From: Astrocystis sublimbata
Lineage: Eukaryota > Ascomycota > Sordariomycetes > Xylariales > Xylariaceae
Reading direction: 5' to 3'
NCBI GenBank assembly: GCA_022453515.1
Contig: JAJNNY010000113.1
Location: 1-56,984, forward strand
DNA length: 56,984 nt
In this document: in pieces, positions 21,305-31,734 of the stretch
Position numbering within the stretch: the stretch's first letter is position 1
Layout: each line of letters starts with the position of its first letter
Translations under genes and position numbers: made by a program
The notes under the pieces: model-generated
Told to the model about the DNA's origin: nothing
Seen by the model: the letters and a program-made list of their open reading frames with translations, nothing else
Database searches by the model: none

Positions 21305-22408
21305 TATGGCAAAGGTATCAGGGTATTCTTCACGGGGCAAGCTTGTACGATTGAAGCTGTTTCATGGAATACAATCGGGGAAAGAGCGGATTGGTTGGAA
21401 ACGAAGTGTTGACTTAGGAATACGGGTTAAATGTTGCTAAATGACAATCGGCTTCTTTCACACTTGAAACATTGATGGTAAAGTCAAAGAAATATATATA
21501 GACAACCAAAAGATTGTTGTCATTTTGAAACATTGTTCAAGGGATGTAACAGCTTCATTCCGCATTCAGTACTTGACTCCCAAGAGTACAAATTCATAGT
21601 ACAGCGTGATCACGTTCAAGATCACACAGACCAATATCTGGCCCATTCATACGCTCTTTTAAATAGCTTGTGCGATAGGACAAGGTGCTCATTACATGAG
21701 TCAACATGCTTGTCGATAATTGTCTCGTGATCATCGTCCTTCTTAGCAGGTAGTTCAGACCTCAAATCCGCATTGTACAAAATGTATTGAGATCTTTGCC
21801 AAATACTGCATAACACTTTACTAGATACGGTTTGATTTAGTACGGTATTAGAACGCAATAGTAGTGATTTTTCCATTGACCGCGCCTTGTTGTCAGATGA
21901 TAGTTGATAAAGCGAGTCGGTCGAAGATTAAGCTAGAATGGCCTTGTCGTTCCAGGAGCGGACAGACTCCGGGGCGAGAGACACAACAGAGTCTGGTCAA
22001 GTCCTTTCATGCAGGCTTTGAGGGTTTGCAATTTTGGCTAGGGAACATGAATGAAGCCTAAAAATACACAGACAAAGACGACTTCAGCATGGTCCTAAGT
22101 ACTGCGCAAGGGATATAGGAGGTATTTAAAACACCCCGCATGCCCTCACAACGAAGCAAACATTGTATTGAGCGTATTTGGTTCCTACATATCTGTACTT
22201 CTTTTCTATTGGGGCTCCGTTTTTTGCGTTTTATTTCTTCATGTTCTATTCGTCTTCATTCACTTCACATCGCCGAGCGTACTCCTATTCCCATTCGTGT
22301 CTCTGTCCGGTACAGACATTTGCCCCTTTCACTAATCACACTTTCGAAAGAATATAGTGTTTAATAGCTAATCAAAGTCCTAAAAGGCACTTCTCATCCC
22401 GGTTCAGG
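21305..22408. other. Intergenic between two divergent orphan genes
   Basis: Shared upstream region of the minus-strand gene at 20435-21304 and the plus-strand gene at 22409. AT-rich around 21480-21500 (AAATATATATAG). No gene seen. Confidence 0.5.
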
Positions 22409-23422
22409 ATGTGCTGTGGCTCAAGCAGCGATTACACGGCGGATTCGAGCAATGACAGGGGCCGTTCTGACGTCGACGGTTTTCTTTGGGGTGCTTCTTA
22501 TGCGCAATCAGACATATGGCGCGAAGAGCAAGAAAAACGAGAAAAACAACAACGCCAGGCGCAGGCTAGAGCGGCAGCTGAGCGCTACGGCTGGCGGCCA
22601 ACAGGAGGAGCTTACAGAAGTCATGGAGATCCCGAGACTTCGTGCGCCCGGGACTCGTTGATCGAGCCAAACCTAGCACATGGCTTTGCCGCCATGCCGG
22701 GTTCCGACTTCAGGCCGTTTTATCATTCCCACCAACTACGACGGCAACAAACACCGCATCCCTCGAAGCCGGGCCAACGTCCGCCTAATCACGACCAAAG
22801 AATAGTCAACCAGCAACCAGGCAGAGTGGCGCCTATGAATGCACCGCCGACGAAGATGCCAGCCAGGAAGCCGCTGAAGGGAGAGTCACGGGCAGAGCCA
22901 AGGACAGCTCACCAGCATCCTGGTGCACGTAAGCCACCTATGAGCGAGACACCATTGAAGGTGCCGCCCAAGAGCTATGTCAGGGTAGAGCCCATCCCTA
23001 CAATGCGCGGGCCATCTCGAAAGGCGCTCCCGAAGGCACCGCACGGAAACATCGTGCAAGCTAGTCAACTGAATCAACCGCTCCCTGCCTTGCCGCAGCC
23101 ACTCGTGTACGCACAACCCAGGAGGATTGTGCGAGTAGAGTCTCCCGTGATTCGTCCGTACCCGGTACTCCCAAGGAAGATGCCACCAGTGCAGCGTAGC
23201 AGTCCCGAGGCTATGGTAGTTCACCGGCACCCTGGTATAGCGCACAATGTTGTCGTCAAGAAGCAACCGAATCCTCATCGTGAACCAGAAGCAGCTATAT
23301 TCTCCATTATCCAGCGACGGCCTTCAAAGGATTCGAATCGCATATCGCTATGCAGCAGCGATAACGAGTGGGATGATTCATATAGAAAATGGACCGTCTC
23401 GCCTGAATCGGTTATACGGTAG
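22409..23422 (+). CDS. Hypothetical proline-rich disordered protein
   Basis: Single exon of 337 aa starting MCCGSSSDYTADSS. No known domain. A short predicted coiled-coil (REEQEKREKQQRQAQARAAAE, about residues 38-58) is followed by a long Pro/Arg/Gln-rich region with recurring PRKxLPK/PALPQP-type short proline motifs. It ends in a Ser-rich acidic tail (SLCSSDNEWDDSYRKW). The N-terminal Cys-Cys after Met could be palmitoylated, but there is no Gly2. Likely cytosolic or membrane-associated scaffold; no function can be assigned. It is transcribed divergently from the orphan gene to its left. Confidence 0.55.
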   Translation: MCCGSSSDYTADSSNDRGRSDVDGFLWGASYAQSDIWREEQEKREKQQRQAQARAAAERYGWRPTGGAYRSHGDPETSCARDSLIEPNLAHGFAAMPGSDFRPFYHSHQLRRQQTPHPSKPGQRPPNHDQRIVNQQPGRVAPMNAPPTKMPARKPLKGESRAEPRTAHQHPGARKPPMSETPLKVPPKSYVRVEPIPTMRGPSRKALPKAPHGNIVQASQLNQPLPALPQPLVYAQPRRIVRVESPVIRPYPVLPRKMPPVQRSSPEAMVVHRHPGIAHNVVVKKQPNPHREPEAAIFSIIQRRPSKDSNRISLCSSDNEWDDSYRKWTVSPESVIR

Positions 23423-24370
23423 TCTGGGTTGCACATGCAGAGTTAAAGACTACAGACTTGATGTCGCCCTCTGATTCGCATTCGTTCACTTAGACTGGAT
23501 CTTAAGGGTTTTCATGCGCATATTGGCTTGGGCCCCATACAGGCAATGGAAAACTGGAAATGCAACTCTGCATACTCCATCCACTATCCACGGTGGCACG
23601 AGCCAAAAGGGCCAACCAGGCGTGGTGGTGACCACAGCCCGGAGACGAGATTGCCGGGCAGGTTTCAAGAAGGTCAGTTCAAAAGAAGGGGTTAGTTGAA
23701 ACTAAGTTGACCTTCTGATGTTGCCAATTCCAGCTGACACATGAATCAATCTAGCAGTAATCGCCTTCGGCAGTTACAGGTTGTTGGTGGAACTGTTACA
23801 CGGCGAGTCACCATGGGAGTTTCATACTCGAAATCTACCTAGTCTTTCGACATCGGCTTGGAGGCAAATGACATGGTGGTGGGACGGCGGGTCTTGTCAT
23901 AACATGACGTCTTTACTGTTGTGCTGCTTACTTTCTGCCAAACAAATAGACTTATATTCTTGAATTGTTTCTCAAGATGTAGCTTGTCCTGATCGATCGT
24001 GGGTTTAATGAGCAATGCACACAAAGGTCAACATATGTAAAGGCTTTAACTAATTAGAACATGTTGCCCTATGTTGAAGCTGCCTCGGATGGTACTATGG
24101 ACAGCTTGATGGCAAAGAGTCCTTCGCCCCAAAGAGCATTGGCATGCCATTGCCGCATTAATGAGAGGTAAAATCCTGCTAAAATTGCAATTCCATAATT
24201 GGACTAGACCACGTTGTTCCCACCAATCGATGTCTTCCATTTCTGTCCCTCCTGTGCTGGCCCGTGCCTCACTATCTGTAGCCTCAAAAGCATGCATGAA
24301 GAATGTGGACAAAAGTTAAAAATTTGGTGATTGGTGTCGTCAATTCCGGTACAGGTTTCTGTAGTTCATC

Positions 24371-24406
24371 GAGTACCTAGTAGGTAGGTAGGTAAGTAGG
24401 TAGATA
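24371..24406. repeat. TAGGTA tetranucleotide cluster
   Basis: GAGTACCTAG followed by several near-perfect GTAG/TAGG repeats (GTAGGTAGGTAGGTAAGTAG). Part of the dispersed intergenic motif family. Confidence 0.8.
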
Positions 24407-25132
24407 ACCCGAGGCCTGATCCGTGTGGGTTTTCAGTGCAGGGATGCAATACCAATTCTGCTGCTGATCTGTCCTAGAGCCAACTTCCCCGGACCCTTTG
24501 CCGTTCCGCCAGCAAGAATAGCAACATTGTCATTGCCCCTGAGAACACGCACTTCTTTTTGCCGTGAAGGAAGAAGGGGTTGAAATTGTGCTGCCTGCGA
24601 TGCATTTGGTTCTACTTCGTCAGCACCAACGAAGTCGACCATTTCAATAATCGCTCATACGCCACTAAGTCCAAGGTAGATTACGCCTCTGCACAGGTAT
24701 CCATCACGCTATCTCAGGCACCGGCATTTATCTCAATCGATCGTGCCTACAGGACTGAGCACCCGAGTAAGAGCAGGATCGAGGAGCAAGATTAAGAGGC
24801 AGGAGGGGGTCCGGCGCGAGCGGTTTGAAGGCACCCGGATTCAGAGCATTATCATTGGCCCAGGGGTTGCGGTAGGGCTGAGTACTCGCATGCATGTTTT
24901 TGGGGAACAAAAAAGAACATGGAGACCCGTTTTGACGATCTTCCCGTCACAGAACATCCTACGTTGGCCGAGCTTGGCGAGCTTGGCTATTACGTGTCCA
25001 CTGTCTTCAAAGATGCCGGTCATCAACAACACCCCACGGCATAGGCAAGTAACCTCCAGTACTCGTACTCGTAGTATGCAGGTATAATTGCCCAAATTCT
25101 TGAGTCGAGGGGACGGTGCTCACGCAACCTCA

Positions 25133-25155
25133 AGTGTGGAGGAGACCTCCACACT
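25133..25155. repeat. Perfect 10-bp inverted repeat, 3-nt loop
   Basis: AGTGTGGAGG - AGA - CCTCCACACT. Isolated in intergenic DNA. No gene nearby on either side within about 1.7 kb. Confidence 0.6.
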
Positions 25156-27373
25156 GCAAAGTCCTGTGTGGGGGAGTAACCGTATACTATATGAAATGGC
25201 GGGACGAATCATTTGTTCAATATGCGCTGTAACCCTGAGAGGCAGGTATGAGTCAACCAAACACGGACAGACCAAGCGTGCAGCCGTCGAGACTCGAACA
25301 TGGGCTCGGCGGGCTACACACACTCGACACCCTCCTCCCACAGTCGCATCATATCACCACCCTTACTTCCCGGTTAAGCGGGTTGTCACATGGCCTGGGT
25401 TACCGTACCGTCAGCATACGAGAGACTATGCCGCAGTATGTTCTTCGGATGAGCCAAGCTGGTATTCGTTGTGGCTTCTGCAGATAAATCAAACATTCCA
25501 GAGTTCCTTGAAATCGCGAGTAGGTAGCGCAGCAGAGCCAGAGAGAGAAATGTTGATGGATTCCCTTGTGCAATACCTACTCGTAGATACGATGCATGAT
25601 GCTCACGAATCACTTGCTCCATTCGATAGGGCTGGCAAACAATCTATCATGTACCGGACGGGATGTGCTGTATCGTATGCCCTACAAGACCGATTTGGAC
25701 TAGAGGCTCTGGGGTGTGTGGTGATCTATCCTGGTGGGTGGTGCGCGCCAAGGCCCAGGTCCTCGTGGTTAGAAGCTCGAGGAAGCTGTCGTGGTGACGA
25801 AGTCGAGTCCATATCACTTTGGCGTCCCTTATATGATTGAGACTATGTACACTATTGCGTCAACAATATGATGGTTGAACTGGCTATGGCGCGTGCTGTG
25901 AGAAGTGTCGTCTCTTAGCCCGGAAAGCCGTGGAATACCTGGCTGGTCTTTGAGCAACTATTTGATATCCGGTGATTTTGGTAGGTGAAGTAAGTGAGGT
26001 GTGTAGGTAGGGAAATGGCCATGGGTCGCATCCCGAAATATCGTTGGCTGTTTCGACCGCCGGCATTATTAATCAACCCGACTACTAATCTTAGCTTACT
26101 TGTACTTTGTATTATTGCTTGGCATTTCGAACTGACGCCGGTTGATGCCAATGGTCTCGGCGCCAGAATCTGATGGGCCAGAAAACGCAACAAAACAAAA
26201 GCCATAGTTCATCTTCGTCGAGGCAGGTCATTAAACATGCGGGTGACGCTTGTCGAGTTGGCAGCCAGTTTCATGATGGAGAAATACTAGATACGCTGTT
26301 GGTTCCAGCTGCGCATAACTGAGATGCGATTATGAGTTCATCGTGGGTCGGGGACAAACTGCTTTATGGGCAGGAAGAGGCAAAGTTAAGCGGTATGCAG
26401 GCGAGGGACAGGCGAGACAAGGGTGTGTTATTCCCAGACGGCCTAGCTTGACGGCGCAGCTGATGAGTCGCCGGGGTCCTAGCGGGCCCCGTAGGACTTC
26501 CAGTTGTACCGACAGCAGCGCCTCCAAGTAGCGCGCAGGCGCAAAACACGCCAGAAAGCACTTCCAAGGGAGCCGCAGTCGACTTCTCATCGGCATCGCC
26601 CATCCACCCAGGGTGCCAGGTCTAGCAGGGATGCGTCAAGGCTGTACCAATGCCAACGGCTGCTGCCTAAATCCCACCGTCAACAGACACATTTCAACGT
26701 CCGTCGTCCATCCGAATCCGCCCGTCCTCTCATCCCCCATCCCAAACCAAATACCTGAACATCATATCCAGCCAGCCCTCCATTTCTTGTTCTTGACTCC
26801 TGCCCTCCTGTTGCTGTTTACTTACGCATATTGCCTCCCGCCTGTGACGCATCTGGGGCCGTGTTTTACCTCTCGCCCTAACCCCGAGCCTCCCGAGGAA
26901 CTCGTGTGCATATTGCCCCCCTCCTCCGCCCATCCATCCCTTTCTCACGCTTTCTCACGCGTTGTTATACCCTCGCATCATACCTTCTTTATCGAATTGC
27001 ATATATGTCCCACGCTTGTCTTGGACATGCACTACCTGTGATTGAGATTAGCTACATCTGCTTTGACCGGACTCTCGAAAGCGTCTCGCAACGCAAGCTT
27101 GGCTTTGCTATATAACATCTATCTCGAGGTCGAGTCGCTCTCTTTTGTTCTCGTCTCCGACACGGGCCTGACTGAGACCATCCATCACGCTTTCTCCTCC
27201 CGGTAAGGACATACATATTCACAATCATCTACACCGCATCCTCGACCGATAGAACCACATTGGCTTCTTTCCAATCTCCCAGATCTTGTCCCAATCGCCC
27301 ATATTCCCAGTCTCAGATTCAAGATTGGTTGAATCCTCAGGCCGCTCTTCTTCGGCGTGTGCCGTAGGACTCG

Positions 27374-27394
27374 ATGACTCACACGCCTGCTTAG
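27374..27394 (+). other. Short upstream ORF before the zinc-finger gene
   Basis: ATG ACT CAC ACG CCT GCT TAG, six codons plus stop, about 105 bases upstream of the main start. It matters only if transcription starts upstream of it. Confidence 0.3.
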
Positions 27395-27498
27395 CCCTGC
27401 CGCGCATACTGGTGCTAACCTTCATCCTCGACGCAGCACCCGGACAGTAGCATCTGGCATCGCTCGTGCATTCATTCAAGTGGGGTGATCTAGCCATC

Positions 27499-29865
27499 AT
27501 GTCTTCTAACCCCCGCCGTACTGGGCCATTGGTCCGTTTGGATCCCAATGTCGCCGATGGACGCAGGAATAACTTGGCTCTCCTGAAAGGTGCCACCTTC
27601 CACGCTCCAATCTCTCCCCCGTCCAGCCCTTCGTCGACAGCCGCTTTCAAGGTTCCTTCACTTCCTCGACGGTCCCAAACAACTCTAGATGATGTTGTTG
27701 GTGCCCACGTACGCCGCGCAGCCCTGAACATAGGCAAGTTCGAAGATAGTCTCACTGCAATCGACAAAGAGGCCGCGCCAGGCCGTCCCTCATTCCGTGA
27801 CGACAGTCTACCTGTCCCCCGCGGTTTCTTGAAGCACACCGTAATGACGGACAAGAAGCCCATGAAGTCTCTGTCCCCGGAAGGCGAGCGTCGTGTGTTA
27901 CAACCGCACACGCGCCGCTCATCTCATCGTGATGTATCAGACAGCGGCTTAGGGACCTCCGTTGCGTCCACGGCACAAAAACGAAAGGAAGCTAGATCTT
28001 CTACTGGTGCCTCAGCTATTACCAGATCCGCCAATGCTTCTAAGACCGAGAGCCTTCCAGGTCTAAGCCGCCGTGCTGTCAGCCGCATCAATGAACATGT
28101 TTTGAGACCATTGCTAGCAAAGCCTGAGCTAGAGGCTTTCAAATCCATTGTTCTGGACTGCCCCAGAAGAATCTCAGAGAACCAAATCATTTGTCTCCGG
28201 GATCTCGAGAAGACACTGATCTTTATGGCGCCGGTGAGTCAACTTCTGAAAGACAGTGGAATTTGGGGATTTACTTATCGTTCGCTGCATTTGAAGGAGA
28301 GGGCCAATTCCGCGAAGCTGTACCTCGACTTTTGCACCACATCGATCCGATGCATTCAAGCTACCGTCGAATACCTAAGCGACCGGGATCAGACACGCCC
28401 TGGCGACCGGCCATACACCAGCGGCTATTTCATTGACCTTTTCGAACAGATCCGCCATCACGCGCAACAACTGCGAGAATCTCGCGACAGACTGGCCTCA
28501 GGCGAAGACCTAGGCGAAATGGACGTTGATCCGTATGTAACAGGAACACACCTCCTGCCTCCTCCAACTGCTAATCAAACCTCCAGCACCGATGAGGTGA
28601 AATTGATCGGTGGCATTACAATCACTGGCCGCCCCGCTGAGCTCGTTCGTGTCAAGAAGAATGGGAAAGCCATCTCGCTTGCAACAGGTGAACTTGTCGA
28701 AGACATCGACGAGGAACAGGGCCCAGTTCGGTTTAAACGTTCAATGAGCCAGCAGGCCGAGGATGAAGAAGAGATTATGCGATCGATGGCACGGCGGAAG
28801 AAGAACGCGACACCCGAAGAGCTCGCTCCCAAGAAATGCAATCATCCAGGGTGCAACAAAGAGTTCAAGCGGCCATGCGATCTCACAAAACACGAGAAAA
28901 CCCACTCGCGCCCATGGAAGTGCCCAATCCCGACCTGCAAGTTCCACGAGTATGGCTGGCCAACAGAGAAGGAGATGGCGCGGCATGTCAACGACAAACA
29001 CTCGGCTGCACCAGCAATGTACGAGTGCGACTACAAGCCTTGCCCTTACAAATCGAAGCGCGAGTCAAACTGCAAACAGCACATGGAAAAGGCCCATGGT
29101 TGGACCTATAAACGGTCTAAGGTTCCCAAGACGAAAGGAAGCAAGGCGGGAGATTCAGTTGCGAACGCCACTCCCGTTCTGAACAACTTGCCTACACCAA
29201 GCAGTGAACAGACTGATCCGACCTGGACGCCAGATGTAGACCCTTTCCTCCCCACCTTCGAAGACAACCATGGCCTTTTCCCTACGTACCCTAGCAGTGA
29301 GGAGTTCAACGCTGGTTTGTTCGACCATCCCGGCCTCGAGGAAGATATCCAGCTCGACCTGTCCTCCATCGATAATGGCACACCTTTGACCGATGACGGC
29401 CAGTTCAATACGTACCAGCAGCTCAGCCCTGAGTTTGATGCGCAATTTGAAGACATATACGGAGCACATGTCCGGCTGCCAACCCCCAACTATTCCGTCT
29501 ATGACAAGACGATGCCCGCTTCATTGGGCAATTACAGCACAGCCATGTGTCCTCCTGTATCTACATCGCACTTCTCGCCATCGGGGCATGGGGATCACAT
29601 GCTGCGTACGCCTATCTCCATGGCCGGCTTAGACGAGGGCTATGATGATGGTCATCAGATGAACAATACCGACCTTGGAGGTGACTTTACCCTGTTCCCA
29701 TCGAACAATATTGGTAAAGCTTCCGAATTTGACCCAAACATGTTTGCAACCTTCCCGCCAAGCATGACTGCAGGATACCCGCAGCTATCGTCCCATGACC
29801 TGGATTTGGACTTCACAATGGACTGGGCCTATACCGACATGGACGGCTTCCCACATCAACAATAA
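27499..29865 (+). CDS. C2H2 zinc-finger transcription factor
   Basis: Nuclear DNA-binding regulator of unknown target. Open from ATG 27499 to the stop; 788 aa if unspliced. Two stop-free stretches with good intron signals, 28234-28296 (63 nt, GTGAGT) and 28533-28586 (54 nt, GTATGT, branch GCTAAT, CAG), both preserve frame. Removing both gives 749 aa and a smoother family-like sequence. A Ser/Pro/Arg-rich N-terminus is followed by a conserved helical region (about 28060-28500). Then come three zinc fingers, encoded about 28837-29100: C-x4-C-x12-H-x3-H, a longer C-x4-C-x15-H-x4-H, and C-x4-C-x12-H-x4-H. The C-terminal third is acidic, rich in Asp, Pro, Ser and aromatic residues (DLDLDFTMDWAYTDMDGF at the end), typical of an activation domain. 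I cannot name the ortholog. Confidence 0.85.
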   Translation: MSSNPRRTGPLVRLDPNVADGRRNNLALLKGATFHAPISPPSSPSSTAAFKVPSLPRRSQTTLDDVVGAHVRRAALNIGKFEDSLTAIDKEAAPGRPSFRDDSLPVPRGFLKHTVMTDKKPMKSLSPEGERRVLQPHTRRSSHRDVSDSGLGTSVASTAQKRKEARSSTGASAITRSANASKTESLPGLSRRAVSRINEHVLRPLLAKPELEAFKSIVLDCPRRISENQIICLRDLEKTLIFMAPVSQLLKDSGIWGFTYRSLHLKERANSAKLYLDFCTTSIRCIQATVEYLSDRDQTRPGDRPYTSGYFIDLFEQIRHHAQQLRESRDRLASGEDLGEMDVDPYVTGTHLLPPPTANQTSSTDEVKLIGGITITGRPAELVRVKKNGKAISLATGELVEDIDEEQGPVRFKRSMSQQAEDEEEIMRSMARRKKNATPEELAPKKCNHPGCNKEFKRPCDLTKHEKTHSRPWKCPIPTCKFHEYGWPTEKEMARHVNDKHSAAPAMYECDYKPCPYKSKRESNCKQHMEKAHGWTYKRSKVPKTKGSKAGDSVANATPVLNNLPTPSSEQTDPTWTPDVDPFLPTFEDNHGLFPTYPSSEEFNAGLFDHPGLEEDIQLDLSSIDNGTPLTDDGQFNTYQQLSPEFDAQFEDIYGAHVRLPTPNYSVYDKTMPASLGNYSTAMCPPVSTSHFSPSGHGDHMLRTPISMAGLDEGYDDGHQMNNTDLGGDFTLFPSNNIGKASEFDPNMFATFPPSMTAGYPQLSSHDLDLDFTMDWAYTDMDGFPHQQ
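28533..28586 (+). other. Probable frame-preserving intron in the zinc-finger gene
   Basis: 54 nt, GTATGT donor, GCTAAT branch sequence 20 bases before the CAG acceptor, no stop in frame. Splicing joins CC|C to keep a Pro codon (VDP-TDEVKLIGG). Confidence 0.65.
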
Positions 29866-31734
29866 TCATGTACACCCTCGTCCACTTCCAGACAGGGGTC
29901 GTTCCTGGCATTTCCTGCTAGCTAATCCCACCCTTTGGACGATAGTCATTTTTTCTTCACGACGTTATGATGAGCACTGAGCAGAAGAGAAGAGGGCTGA
30001 CGGGGAGTCGATATTTCGCTTGTTTTGGTGCTAGGAGAGGTTGCCGAACATGAGGTTCGAGTAAAAACGTCTCTCCTATCTTTGTACACAAATATGATTC
30101 TCCAGCACTTTGGTTCGTCGATTGAGCATTGTTAAATAGGAAGAATCCTAGGAGATGGTCAATCTATCAATGCCTATCAGCGTTAAACTGTCACATTAGC
30201 TACGTTATTTCCGGGCCTGTTATTGAGTGGTTAGATAGCTCCCGCTGAACATGAATCTACTTGTTCACACCATCAATTTGCATTCAATTCTGTGGTCGAG
30301 CCTTTCAATTTTCGGATCATGCTAGGTTGCTTATGTGCTTAGGTTGACAATGCAATGGCATTAGTTTACAGATCTCTCAAGCTAGAATCCTTCCAAACAA
30401 AATTGAACGATTCTGTACCATGTTTCTATGTATTGCATTTGCTGGTGATGTGTACCTAGGTACTACTATATCGGGCATGTTATCGGTAGGTATTTGGACA
30501 GATGCACTCACAGAGCTCAACATTGGCGCCAACTGCTGGCAGGTGGGGCTCCCAACCTTTTGGCGCTAAAAAAGGACTTAAATATTTTCTTGCTCGCTCA
30601 CCTCTACTCATTCTCCTCCGCAACCCGTCACAGCTCCCAACCTTGAACTGGTGGTTCCGTCTCGTTTTTTGGCCTCGGCATCCACACGAATGTGCTGGCT
30701 GGAAGACACGACATACGTATACTTGTGCACCTGTCTAGGTAATAAATTTTAGACGACTCCCGCAGGTGTCGCTTGATCAATCGCACCAGTCGCCCGCCGT
30801 GTACACGTAGCTCGCCGAGCTATATCTACCTCGACCTATCTGAGGAGAGCTACACGGCAGGCGGTTGGATTCTATCTGCAGGTAAGCTCTCTCTCTCTCT
30901 TCTCTTGTTCTTCCACCCTCGCCCCCTTCCGTCCTATCTGCCCAGCACCAGACTCGGCTTTCAGCTACCCTAGCGCTATTTGCATGTCTGCCCTATGCAC
31001 CTCTCAAGCATCCTACCATGATGACTCCGACACGCAAGTGTCCAACCTACTACAAACTCATAGGAAGAGCCGTATGAGACCGTCTCCGGGGGTTCGGGCG
31101 CCTCGCCATCGCGGCTTGGGTCTGCCCAGTTCCCTCCTTGGTGCTTCCCTCATTCGTCGAAGCTGCCCTTGCCTGTCCGAGACCTGTCGAGCGCCGCGTG
31201 TGCATCGCCACGTGCTGCCGCGGCGCGAGCGGGCAGTAGGACCTTGAGGCGGCGCGGTGGGGGAGGTGGGGAATGTGTTATGCTTACAATTATATCTGGT
31301 TTCTGATGTTGGATCTTGAGAGCTTTGTTTTCTTCGCCATTGCTACGTGGGACTACGCTGCGGGATGACGTGTTGCTAACTCGCTCTTGAGGATAGGTAC
31401 CGAACTCTTGCGGCCCAGAAATTTCGTACCTATCGTAGACCGACGATCGACACAGTTTGCTATCGATAATAAACAGCGTTTTACTGTGCTGTGCTTGCGA
31501 GCATTGGGCTTTTTCGTTGGATTGGATCGATTGATTTGTCGACTTGGAAATACTATTGAACTGTTGGCGTAGAAAGATACATTGTATAGTAGCAAATTGA
31601 AGCATAAAACTTGGACCTTGGGAAATTTCGTAAAACCTGCTTTATATTTATTTCTTTCGCTGCTCTGGGGCTATCTAATGGTAAAACTACCGCGAAGAAC
31701 CTACCATCGCGTATGTCCATTGACTCGCTCGAAG
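29866..31734. other. Intergenic between convergent zinc-finger gene and PER1
   Basis: No supported gene. Contains GTACCTAGGTAC near 30453-30464, a GTAGGTA copy near 30486, and a short (CT) run near 30888-30901. Frames on either strand here are short or lack domain features. Confidence 0.5.

Larger units (their letters stand above)
23423..27498. other. 4.1 kb region without a supported gene
   Basis: Contains a TAGGTAGG cluster (24371-24406), a hairpin (25133-25155), and a CT-rich stretch about 26640-27470 that looks like the long leader of the zinc-finger gene. A 250-codon frame at 25088-25840 begins at a TTG and shows no domain; I do not accept it. Long leaders are common for fungal regulators. 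Confidence 0.5.

Noticed and set aside
25088..25840. 250-codon open frame
   Set aside because: Begins at TTG, contains an inverted repeat near its start, has no domain, and its composition is not gene-like.
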